A stretch of DNA of 64,000 nucleotides from Elgaria multicarinata webbii (lineage: Eukaryota; Chordata; Lepidosauria; Squamata; Anguidae): assembly GCF_023053635.1 (NCBI RefSeq), contig NC_086178.1, positions 48,010,726 to 48,074,725 of the forward strand, written 5' to 3'. Shown here in pieces: positions 52,112 to 61,653 of the stretch. Each line of letters begins with the position of its first letter. Position 1 is the first letter of the stretch. The translations under genes and the position numbers were made by a program. Below the pieces are notes generated by a model. The model searched no databases, was not told where the DNA came from, and saw only the letters and a list, made by a program, of their open reading frames with translations.

Positions 52112-55100
52112 GTAGGTTATCTCAACAATACCCACTCACTATTGTTATTGCAGGGTGCCTCTGTAAATTGCATATTGCAAGTCTCCTTTTCAAAACCGCG
52201 CTCCAGTGATATACCTGCAGTCGACATTTCGACACCTGCATATCAGTGGAGGCTGGTGGCTTCGCACCTTGGACAGCTCCTTTAGAGTTCTGGCTGGTTC
52301 TGACTGAAACCTGGAGCAGATTCACCATCCCACTGACATCAGAGCCACCAGCCTCCACTGCTGCATAAGGTGTCTTAGCCTTCTTAATTCTAGCTAATTC
52401 CGAGGTCCAGCATGGGTGTTTTGAAGGGAAAGGCAAGTGTGGGCCAGCCACAGTATGAGCCTCAAATTAGTGCTGTGCCGAATCCTGCCCACTATTTTCA
52501 GGAACTTTTTTTCTCCCTGTGAAAGAAGCATTTTGTTTCAGCCTCTTTTGCAGGGAAGGGGAAAATTTCAGAGAATTTTTCTCCTTGGGAAGGGGGACAG
52601 GGTTTCCACATACCTTTTTAAAGTGTAGCTGGTTGTTGAGGAATCGTCTTTCTATATTTTTTTTAACACCCTCCCCCTTCCCGCACTTGGAAGAGCCCAG
52701 TAGATTTTCCTGAATGCCTATTGGAGGCCATGTGACGTTGTCCTCTCCAATAGGCATTCAGGAAGAACTCCTGGGCTCTTGCAAGTGCTCGGAGCATTGT
52801 TTAATAAAAAATAGAAAGAAGTCCCCTCAACAACTGACTACACTTAAAAAGGTATGTGGAACCCCTGACCCCCTCCCCAAGGAGAAAATTCTCTGAAATT
52901 CTCACCTCTCCCAGCCTCTTTCACCTGAGTTTCTGTTTTTCCCCACCCCCCACAAAATGCCAAAAATGAAATAGTCAAAATTTTGGGCACAGCACTACTT
53001 CAGATAGATATTCTCACATGTTGTTTATATTGCAGGCTGCAGTAAAGTGTTGCTGAAGCCATGGACAACAGTGGAAGTCTCTGAGATTCTCAGGTAACAT
53101 AAACTGCATTTACATAAACAAACTGAACAGCATTAGTGACTTTTGTATATCGGAGAAAATGTTTTATTTCTGTACTGTTCACATACTTTTTAAGAATAGG
53201 AATATATGATGCTGTTTTTGCCAGTGAAGTCAGGTGGTGATAACCCACAGAGGAAAGTGTGAAGGGGGAAGAATGAATTAAATCTTGTTACATTCACAGG
53301 AAGACACAAGGCAAGAATTAGGGGTAGTGCTCTTTAAAAGAAGACTCTGTCTCTTTTTCCTCACTTTGCTGTCACTGTGAGCAACAGCTAAAGAGCATTT
53401 AGCATTAAGGACTTAGAGTGCATTAATTAAACTGAAAAACTATCTATGTAAAGATGGACTTGAATTTTTAATATGGAAGAAATTAATTGATGTCACGTGA
53501 GATTGGTTTCAAATAGAAGGTTCCTAATGTGCACATTCTGTGAATCTGAAATATATGGGTTATTTTTCAGTTCTCCCTTCTGGAGGCCCTATGATAGACT
53601 CGTAGGGGATGAGATGTAGGAACATAGAAAATCCTATGTATTCTTCAGCTGACTCAGTCAGGAAGGAAAAGCCTTTAGAGCGCTAAGAAGACCCCAGGAA
53701 GTTATTGTATTGGCACTGCACTTATACAAAGAAACATCTGAAGCTGAGGTAGCCCTTGTGGGGGCTAAAAATCAACTCTGCCATCAAAATTCTGCCTGCA
53801 GGTATTTGGCCTTCCAGTCCAAGGGTGCTTCCAGACAAGGCTTTTATTGTGGAATTATTCTGTCTCAAAAATGGAATTTTATGAGGGGTGAAGATGAAGT
53901 TGTCTTCCACTGGTAACCCCCCTCCAGGTTGTCCCCACTGTTTATTCCATCTTTTTAATTCAATGTGGAGAAACAGTAGGAACTGAAAGCACTTTGACAG
54001 CTGGCAGCTGCTTCTGAGATTGTGACTGCACTTTTCCCCATCACTGCTACCATAGAAATCGCTGTGAGTGCAATTGTAAGAATCGTGCTGGCTAAGTTCA
54101 TAGGCTAGATTCAGTAGAAGCCATCAAGTCTTCCCTGAGCGTATCTAGAACTTAGCATGGCCTTTAGATCTTAAAACTGTTTTTAGTTTCGCAAGTACAA
54201 CATTTTCAAAGGTATAGCATGTGCTGTTAGGAGCAAGATCCCCATGGGCAAAATGTGTTCCCTTTCAGGTACTGCAGTGAGAGGAACTTGGCTGTGAACC
54301 CTCAGGGGGGTAACACTGGCCTCGTTGGGGGCAGCGTCCCTGTCTTTGATGAGATCATTCTCTCCACAGCTCTTATGAACCAAGTCATCAGCTTCGACAA
54401 TGTTTCTGGTAAATATATTTTTCTAGAGAAAAAATGGCTCATCTAGTAATTCTCTGAACCAGGGGTGAGTAGAAAGTAGATCTCCAGGTGTTTTGGACTT
54501 CATATCCCAGCATTCCTGGCCATTGGCCATGTGACAAGGTGTTCTGGGAGATGGTTCAAAACATCTGGTGTTCTACTGTCTGACTACCCCTATTCTAAAT
54601 AAAACTTACCATCCTCTTAAGTGTTCTTAAAAGGAAGGACAACATGGAAAGTTCAAGGATCCAGGAAGCTTGGCAAAGTTGTTCCCCCACTCTTAATAGC
54701 AGTGGGCGGCAAGCCTAAAACAAAGGGGTCGGGAGAGGAGGATGCTGATCAGAAGTGTTAACAGGACACTGCCTGCTATCAAAAACAAGCCAGAAACAAC
54801 AGCTGCATCGCAAGAAAAAAAAAATACAGCAGGGCCAGCCCTACCATTAGGCAGAGTGAAGCAACTGCCTGAGGCAGCAGATGCCTTGGTGTGGGGAGCA
54901 ATAGCGAAGTGTTGGAGTACAGAGCTGTGTGTGCCATGTGACCTGCTCTGAAATCTAAGTCACCGTACGCCGTGACATGCAACCCCATTGCCTGTGCTAA
55001 GGTAAAATTATTCAACTTTCAGTTCAGTCAACTTCTGTACATGGAATGAGGTGGTCAGAGAGCGCCATCTTGTTTGTCCTTCACCTCAGGCAGCAAAATG

Positions 55101-57288
55101 TCTTGGGCTGGCCCTGAGCATCTCTCATGCTGGGTTTGTTGCTGGCATTAAATGAGGAACAAATTAGACAATGATGCCATTAGGAATACATACGGGAAAC
55201 TAGGAAATCTCTCTGTTTCTTGAAAACACTTCTGAGGCTGTTTTAAGGAAGATAAATGTTTAATGTGACTTTCTTGTCAAGCATCTGATCCTCCTTTGAC
55301 AGAAGGAAGGGGAAAGGACAGAGCCCAACATCCTAAATTGATTTCTTCTTACTTATTTCTCTTACATTCTTTCCTCCAAGGTGGTGTACATCAGGCTGAG
55401 GACCATATTCAATTTCATAGAATCATAGAATCATAGAATAGCAGAGTTGGAAGGGGCATACAAGGCCATCGAGTCCAACCCCCTGCTCAATGCAGAAATC
55501 CACCCTAAAGCATCCCTGACAGATGGTTGTCCAGCTGCCTCTTGAATGCCTCTAGTGTGGGAGAGCCCATAACCTCCCTAGGTAACTGATTCCATTGTCG
55601 TACTGCTCTAACAGTTAGGAAGTTTTTCCTGATGTCCAGATGGAATCTGGCTTCCTGTAACTTGAGCCCATTATTCAGAGAAGTTCCATTCCAGTGGAAC
55701 AAAAGGGCAGGGCCAAAATACCAGCATATTTTAGTTCAAAGCTCTTTTTGCTGTAACTAAGCCTTAGCAGAAGCATTTCAACTGTTTAGAATTGGGGAAA
55801 ATGCCAGGAAATCAATATAGTATTGCTCGTTCAGAGAAAGGGCTATGGCTATCTGGTGAACTGGAGGGCAGGATTGTGACCCTGGGAGACTAGATTTGGC
55901 CCACATGCCTGAGGTTCAACACCCTCTGTATACACGGTTCTCTCTCACACCCCATTATATCTTCACAACAACCCTGTGAGGTATGTTAGGGTGACAGATA
56001 GTGACTGATAGTGACCGGCCTGAGTTTAGCCATTAAGCATCATAGCGGAAGTTGGGAAGCGTTGCATTATCGAAAAGGAAGTTTGCTGTCCTGTGTCAGA
56101 CTGTATCTTGATGCTTGTGTCTCAGGAATCCTGGTTTGCCAGGCTGGCTGCATTTTGGAGAACCTCAACCAGTATCTGGAGCAGCTGGATTTCATTATGC
56201 CTCTCGACCTAGGAGCAAAAGGCAGCTGCCACATTGGAGGAAACGTAGCTACAAATGCCGGTGGCTTGCGACTTTTGCGGTATGGCTCTCTCCGAGGAAC
56301 TGTCCTGGGACTAGAAGTGGTAAGATGAAACTCTGAACGCTGCTTCTTTTGTTTGTTTGTTTGTTTTAACTCTTTGTTTATTTGGGGTTTGATTTTTTTT
56401 AAAAAGAAAAGCATACATGGATTTGTATATATCCATTGCAATGAATACATATAAAATGCATATACAAAAATACAATTTTCTAGCCATTATACATAGATTT
56501 CAGTAAAAGTGGACCAGATATCCAAATAAGTATCTATTTGAAATCATGGTAAAGCCCTCAATCCATTGCATTATAGGAGGTAAGTGTATGTCCTTCCCAT
56601 TTTTATCCTTCCAGTCTTTTAGCTGTTAAAAGGGCACAGAGAATCCATTTACACTGACCATTTGTTAATTTCCATGAAGCAGGCAAATAATTTAAACAAG
56701 TGTGTACAATAGCAAATATTAAAGACTATTTTAGTATTAATTAATTCATTACATTTTTATATTGCCTAATAGCCAAGGTTCTCTGGGCAGTGCACAATTA
56801 AAACCATAAAATACAATAAGAATCCAATAAATTTATAAGTTTAAAAATGCAATATAAAATCAAACAAGTTACAGTTCAGGGAAAGCTACGTGAAAAGATA
56901 TGTTTTCAGGAGGCGTTTAAAGGATGTTACATTTTCCACCTCCTGAACCGCACAAGGGAGGGTTTTCCAGAGGTTGGGTGCCACTACAGAGAAGGCCCAC
57001 CCTTGAGGTTCTTCATGGGGACATTCCGTTTGTTTCAGAATGGCCAGGCCAGCAGGACAAAATTTGTCCATACAATAAGTTGCTCGCTCCTGGCCTAAGG
57101 AAAGAAAAAAAAACTCCATTGATGTTAATGGAGGGTTTGTTTGTTTTCTTTCGCTCCTCCACAGGGGGCAGTGTAGTTAAGTGGGGGAAGCAGTGGAGTG
57201 GGAAGATTTAACACTCCATACCTGCACACAGTGGCCCTGATCTGGATTGGGGCCCCGGAGGCTGATATCTATCTGTTTATCTATCTAG

Positions 57289-57336
<48 letters not shown>

Positions 57337-60300
57337 CTTAGGGTCAGATATACATTACTTATTTAACGTAGCATGTAGTTTAGCCCTCGGTTTGTCTTCT
57401 TCCAGGTCTTGGCTGATGGCTCCATTCTGAACTGTTTGGCATCTCTGCGGAAGGACAATACAGGCTATGACTTGAAGCAGCTTTTCATTGGATCAGAGGG
57501 AACCTTGGGGATCATTACTGCCGTGTCCATCCTCTGTCCACGGAAACCCAAGGCTGTGAACCTGGCATTTCTTGGTGAGAGACATTCTCATCTCTTGTTT
57601 CTAGGTGTGATGTATGTGACTGCTAGTGACTGGACTTGGATGCAACAGTGCTTGAGGCAAAACTGTTATGGTTCTCCAAGGCCAGTTTGATTCTATTTAG
57701 CTTTTATTACCACTTAATGTGATGAATGGTCCTATTAAGAAAGAAGTTGAGGTAAGAGCAGAGATAGCATTTCTCACCATTAACAGATCACTTTTCATTA
57801 TCACCTTGAAAACTGCATTTGTATGGAATAGTTCTGGGCCCTTCATTAAAACAATAATTCACTGAACAAAGGAACTGCAAAGAATTGATGGGTGTCATTC
57901 TTAAAGTTGCTGTTACGGGCATACCACAGCATTGCCATGGAATGAAACAGACAAATTCGCCTGCCTGAAGCATGTGTGGGAAGGAGAGCTCAGTAGTTAA
58001 GCTAGGACACATCAGATGCAACCCACCACTTCCTTCCTGTCCCTGTACATAGTGGTGCGCATTGAACACTACCACACACGTGGCCTTTTTTTTAGAAGAT
58101 CTTTTGGTCATTAAATTTTGTTGCAGTTTTTTGATGGTCATAAGGACATTTTGCAGAAATATCTGATTGTTTAGAAAGACCAGACAAGAATGCTTCATGG
58201 AACACTGTATCAGAGTTTTTTCCAGTGGGTGGGATCCAGTGTTAGTCTGCCTATCCATCTTGTTCAGCATTCTGTTCACTTACGGGCCAACCAGCTGCCT
58301 GTGGGAAACCCACAAGCAGGATATGAATGCTATTATTTTGGAAATATATTGCTATTATTTTGGAAATATATTATTTTGGAAATTATTGTTGAAATATGGA
58401 TAAATGACATTTCTCTCATGTGTTTTATACACACAACTAGAACTCTTAGCTATATTCTTTTGAGATTATATTGATCACCTTGTTATGTTTTGTTAGAAAT
58501 GCATTTGTGTATGTCACCCTTTATCAACTGGGCTTGTTCCAGATGTGTTAGGTTACAATATTCCTCATCCCTAGCCAGCATAGGCTTGGCCATACTGACC
58601 TGGAATGATAGAAGTTCTAGTCCAAAAGATATGGAGGGAACCAGTGTAGGTAAGCTGGTGTACTTGGCCTTCTTCTGTTACTTTATGATGATCATAATTC
58701 AAGGTTTGTAAATAGGATGAAGGTTTTTTTTAAAAAAGTGAGCTTGTTTCATTGCTTCATTTAGCAGTTTTCTATTTCTTTTCTACTTCCTGATTGCTTT
58801 ATATTATTTGTTTTCTCTGTAAAGGTTGTCCAAGTTTCTCTCATGTCCTGAGAACCTTCACCACCTGCAAGGGTATGCTAGGAGAGATCCTGTCTGCCTA
58901 TGAGTTTATGGATAATGAATGCATGAAGTTGGTTGAGAGGCACCTCAAGCTGGCCAACCCAGTTGCAGGTACCAAATTGGTCCATGTACAAAAACCCACA
59001 GAAGGGTTTCCATCACCAGTTTTGTTTGCCAAAACTTCCATCAAAAAAAAATCGAATGGCTGAATTGAAATCTACTGGTTCTCTAGGTGCTTTCTTAGCT
59101 TGCTGCTACTTGATGGTCCAATGTAATAAAAATATAAGAAGAGCCATGCTGGATCAGACTAAGGGTTCATCTAGTACAGCTCTCTGTTCACACAGTGGCC
59201 AACCAGCTGTCAACCCACAAGCAGGACATGGGGAACAGCACCCTTCCACCCATGTTACCCAGCAACTGGTGTATACAGGCTTACTGACTCTGATATTGGA
59301 TGTAGAACATAGCCATCATGACTAGTAGCCATTAATACCCTTTTTTGGCATTTATCCAACACCCATATAAAGCCATCCAAATTGGTGGTCATCACCACAT
59401 CCTGTGGTAGTGAATTCCATAGCTTAACTATGCCTGGGGTGAAGAAGGACTTCCTTTTATCTGTCCTGAATCTCCCACCAATCAGCTTCATGGGATGACT
59501 CTGGGTTCTAATATTATGGGAGAGGGAGAAAAATGTTTCCCTATCCACATTCTCCACATATGCATATTTTGAACACCTCTATCAGGCCTCCCCTTAAACT
59601 AGGCTTTGAATGCATTTTTGCACATGGTCACTCTACATCCTGGGTTTCATAGGCCCTTTCTACACTTAAGGATTATGCCAGGGAAATGGATGGATCGTCC
59701 CTGCCTTCTCCCGGGATCCCCTGTCTGTCATTTGGATGCACAGGGATGATCCCTGGACGATCCTGGGATAAATGGCTGGTGTAGACATGCCCATGGTTTT
59801 AGGGTGCAATCCTATGCATGTTTAGATAGAAAAAGGCCTACAACTCCCAGCATGCACCAAGCCAGGCATGCTGGCAGTTGTAGGATTTTTTCCTGCTTAA
59901 TCATGCATAGGATTGCGCCTTCAAATTTGCACAGGACCTGTGTGCACATATCTGACCTGATGTTGCTTTGAATCAAGATATTGGTCTTACTTTATTATTT
60001 ATTTATTACATTTATATACTGCTCCATAGTCGAAGCTCTCTGGGCAGTTTACAAAAGTTAAAAACATATTAAACATTTTACATATTTTAACAAGCATTCT
60101 GGAATATAAAAGTTTTACACCCTATGAAACTGAGAAATCACTGCACAGCAGCACAGTTAGGTGCTTGGTAGACTCTGGACGTGGTCTTACCAGAGTGAGT
60201 TCTTTAGAGAGCAAACCTATGGTCCCTAGACAGAGGCTGGGAGCCATTGGATACTTTGGATTCCTGGATCTGGGGTCAGAGACAGGGCTCCAACCTGGGA

Positions 60301-61653
60301 CCCAGGAGTCCAGGCTTCCCAGCCCCTTCCAGCCAGCATGGAGGGAACCACACAGGCAACCTCAGAAAGGACAAAAAGGGGAGGGGGTGTTCCCATGGGC
60401 AGTGGGAGGAGGGGACTGGGAAGCAGGGATACAAGCTATCCCCAGCCTTGCCCAGCCTTCTTGCCTCCTTCCCTGCTCCTCCCTGATCACCTCTGCTGCT
60501 CCTCCCGCTATGCATTGGATGGCTGTATGACTTCGAGTTTGGAGGCTTACAGCCATCCCTTTAGGATTGCACGTTTAGAAGGTAATGTCCTAACTGTCCT
60601 AACTTCCGCTTGTTGCAGTTGGAGTCATTCCAGTGAATATAGCTTGATTTTTAGCTACAGCAACTGAGTTCTTATATTTGTGCATTTCTACCGATTGTGC
60701 CTGTCCGCTTTCTGATTCTGCTTTTACAATTCCAGAAAGCCCTTTCTATGTGTTGATTGAGACTTCAGGCTCCAATTCTATCCATGATGAGGAAAAACTG
60801 AGCCATTTCCTGGAACATGCCATGGCCTCTGATTTGGTGGTAGAGGGAACTCTGGCCTCAGAAGAGAAAAAAATTAAGGTGATTTCCTCTTTTGTCCTAA
60901 TGTGCTTGGCTTAGGACTCTGATTTGAATCTAATTCTGCCTATTGCAATAGTAAAGCAGGGTAGGAATTCTGTATTTTAAAAGACTGAAATTGGTGCAAA
61001 TTAAGATTTAGCTTGATTGGTTTGTGACTTGTATGGGGCTAGACTAGCAAGAATACTGCAAAGAAAGATTTAAGGTGCAGTCCTATGCATGTTTAGACAG
61101 GAAAAAAGTCCTACAATTCCCAGCCTGCCCCAGCCAGCCATCGTAGCTGCTGGAGAGATGCTGGGAGCTGTAAGGCATTTTTCGGTCTAGGATTAAAAGT
61201 GATCAGTGCAATGGCAAAATAATTTGATCCCACATTTAATTAATTTAACTTACTGAATTTTACTGCAGAGAAGGCATATTTAGTGGATTCAAATAGCAGG
61301 CTACTTTTGTATAGCCATCCCTATGGAATGAAAATGAAAGAACATAAGAGCCATGCTGGATCAGACCAAGGGTCCACCTAGTCTAGCATTCTGTTCACAC
61401 AGTGGACAACCAGCTGTTGATCAGGAACCCACAAGCAGGACAGAAGCATTTTGTTTTCATCCAAATCCCTGCTCTGGTCGATTGTAGGCACTGTGGGCTT
61501 TACGGGAACGGATCACAGAGGCCTTGTCATGCGATGGATTCGTTTACAAATATGACATTTCGCTCCCTGTGGAAAGACTCTATGAGCTTGTGGCTGACAT
61601 GCGGGCACGTCTGGGCAAAAGCGCCAAGAATGTGGTAGGCTACGGCCATCTAG
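51705..61653 (+). CDS. D2HGDH: D2HGDH, D-2-hydroxyglutarate dehydrogenase (gene span, last exon(s) missing)
   Basis: D2HGDH oxidises D-2-hydroxyglutarate to 2-oxoglutarate in mitochondria, using FAD and passing electrons to ETF. Eight coding exons: 51705-52111 (ATG at 51712), 53036-53093, 54269-54408, 56126-56319, 57406-57574, 58825-58968, 60736-60878 and 61488-61653. All join in frame to 471 residues. The N-terminus is basic and has no acidic residue in the first 44, like a mitochondrial presequence. The FAD-binding PCMH domain has [35 protein letters not shown] and [12 protein letters not shown]. The C-terminal catalytic domain reaches VVGYGHL, whose His is the first zinc ligand; the second His, the Glu and the C-terminus are beyond 64000. 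The leader before RYRVQRLPF is about 35 residues longer than human. Confidence 0.97.
52244..52360. mobile_element. hAT-type miniature element with target duplication
   Basis: Ends CAGTGGAGGCTGGTGGCT are mirrored at the right (AGCCACCAGCCTCCACTG). Flanks CTGCATAT (52236-52243) and CTGCATAA (52361-52368) match at 7 of 8 bases, the 8-bp duplication typical of hAT elements. 117 bases, in D2HGDH intron 2. Confidence 0.8.
52468..52997. mobile_element. 530-bp fold-back element
   Basis: TAGTGCTGTGCC at the left end and GGCACAGCACTA at the right are exact inverted partners. Inside, the arms correspond for most of their length: TTTCAGAGAATTTTTCTCCT against AGGAGAAAATTCTCTGAAAT, and CTGAATGCCTATTGGAGG against CCTCTCCAATAGGCATTCAG around the centre near 52735. 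It ends 38 bases before exon 3. Non-coding; family unknown to me. Confidence 0.8.
53036..53093 (+). CDS. D2HGDH: D2HGDH coding exon 3
   Basis: 58 bases, residues 134-152: [19 protein letters not shown], the entry of the FAD-binding domain. Acceptor TTGCAG, donor GTAACA (weak). Confidence 0.95.
54269..54408 (+). CDS. D2HGDH: D2HGDH coding exon 4 (FAD loop)
   Basis: Residues 153-199. Carries [20 protein letters not shown], the glycine-rich loop that holds the FAD pyrophosphate, and [14 protein letters not shown]. Confidence 0.97.
54461..54597. mobile_element. hAT-like miniature DNA element
   Basis: AACCAGGGGTGAGTAGAAAG at the left, CTGACTACCCCTATTC at the right, GGTGTTTTGGACTTCATATC inside. 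Same family as 15217-15346. It begins 52 bases after exon 4. Confidence 0.6.
54830..55116. mobile_element. hAT-like element, perfect 12-base ends
   Basis: CAGGGCCAGCCC at the left and GGGCTGGCCCTG at the right are exact inverted repeats. CCTGAGGCAGCA and CACCTCAGGCAGCA lie near the ends. No target duplication seen. Confidence 0.65.
55415..55700 (-). mobile_element. CR1 LINE 3' end
   Basis: Starts (on +) with the tandem TCATAGAA, the reverse of the CR1 ATTCTATG tail, then the GAGTTGGAAGGGGC and CATCGAGTCCAACCCCCTGC block. The minus strand encodes the CR1 ORF2 end, [17 protein letters not shown] and [16 protein letters not shown]. Confidence 0.9.
55690..55925. repeat. Interspersed repeat shared with 8290-8520
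   Basis: GGGCAGGGCCAAAATACCAG and GTAACTAAGCCTTAGCAG match the copy in ATG4B intron 5. It directly adjoins the CR1 piece. Confidence 0.55.
56126..56319 (+). CDS. D2HGDH: D2HGDH coding exon 5
   Basis: Residues 200-264: [20 protein letters not shown], then [20 protein letters not shown] and [14 protein letters not shown]. This is the FAD isoalloxazine-contacting part of the PCMH domain. Confidence 0.98.
56740..57105 (-). mobile_element. L2-like LINE 3' end
   Basis: TTCATTACATTTTTATATTGCC..AGCCAAGGTTCTCTGGGCAG then TTTTCAGGAGGCGTTTAAAG..TTTCCACC..GAGAAGGCCCACCC. In D2HGDH intron 5. Confidence 0.65.
57267..57336. repeat. (TATC)n/(GATA)n microsatellite
   Basis: A short (ATCT) run is followed at once by about twelve GATA units, so the left side can pair with the right. 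It ends 70 bases before exon 6. Confidence 0.9.
57406..57574 (+). CDS. D2HGDH: D2HGDH coding exon 6
   Basis: Residues 265-320: [32 protein letters not shown]. The GSEGTLGI motif marks the end of the FAD-binding domain in this family. Confidence 0.98.
58228..58330 (-). mobile_element. CR1-type LINE tail fragment
   Basis: TTCAGCATTCTGTTCAC..CCAACCAGCTGCC..AACCCACAAGCAGGA, the same block as at 59170-59230 and 61385-61440. Confidence 0.6.
58825..58968 (+). CDS. D2HGDH: D2HGDH coding exon 7
   Basis: Residues 321-368: [20 protein letters not shown] and [12 protein letters not shown]. The acceptor is the less usual TGTAAAG. Confidence 0.96.
59133..59600 (-). mobile_element. CR1-type LINE 3' end
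   Basis: The minus strand has the RT end ([33 protein letters not shown]) and the + strand starts ATAAGAAGAGCCATGCTGGA. The opposite-strand partner of 6185-6727. Confidence 0.85.
59650..59792. mobile_element. Palindromic miniature element, diverged
   Basis: AGGCCCTTTCTACACTTAAGG..GGATCGTCCC at the left; CCTGGACGATCCTGGGATAA..GTGTAGACATGCCC at the right. A diverged relative of 41631-41773. Confidence 0.65.
59800..59925. mobile_element. Miniature element, GCAATCCTATGCATGTTTAG family
   Basis: GGGTGCAATCCTATGCATGT at the left and ATCATGCATAGGATTGCGCC at the right are inverted partners; CTACAACTCCCAGCATGC and GGCATGCTGGCAGTTGTAGG are the inner arms. The best copy here. Confidence 0.8.
59990..60330 (-). 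mobile_element. L2-like LINE tail plus adjoining repeat
   Basis: 59990-60120 has TTATTTATTACATTTATATA..CTGCTCCATAGTCGAAGCTC. 60209-60310 matches 9703-9800 (GAGAGCAA.CCT.TGG.CCCTAGA, then GGATA.TTTGGATTCC and GGTCAGAGACAG.GCTCCA), so both belong to one longer LINE-derived repeat. Confidence 0.6.
60736..60878 (+). CDS. D2HGDH: D2HGDH coding exon 8
   Basis: Residues 369-416: [20 protein letters not shown], the start of the C-terminal FAD-linked oxidase domain. Donor GTGATT is weak. Confidence 0.96.
61072..61195. mobile_element. Miniature element, GCAATCCTATGCATGTTTAG family
   Basis: GGTGCAGTCCTATGCATGTT at the left, GCTGGGAGCTGTAAGGC..TTTTCGGTCTAGGATT at the right. Decayed. Confidence 0.55.
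61341..61441 (-). mobile_element. CR1-type LINE extreme 3' end
   Basis: AACATAAGAGCCATGCTGGA..CAGACCAAGGGTCC..CCCACAAGCAGGA. It stops 46 bases before D2HGDH exon 9. Confidence 0.75.
61488..61653 (+). CDS. D2HGDH: D2HGDH coding exon 9
   Basis: Residues 417-471 plus one base: [40 protein letters not shown] and NVVGYGHL. The final His is the first zinc ligand (human His434). Donor GTAAGC. Confidence 0.98.
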
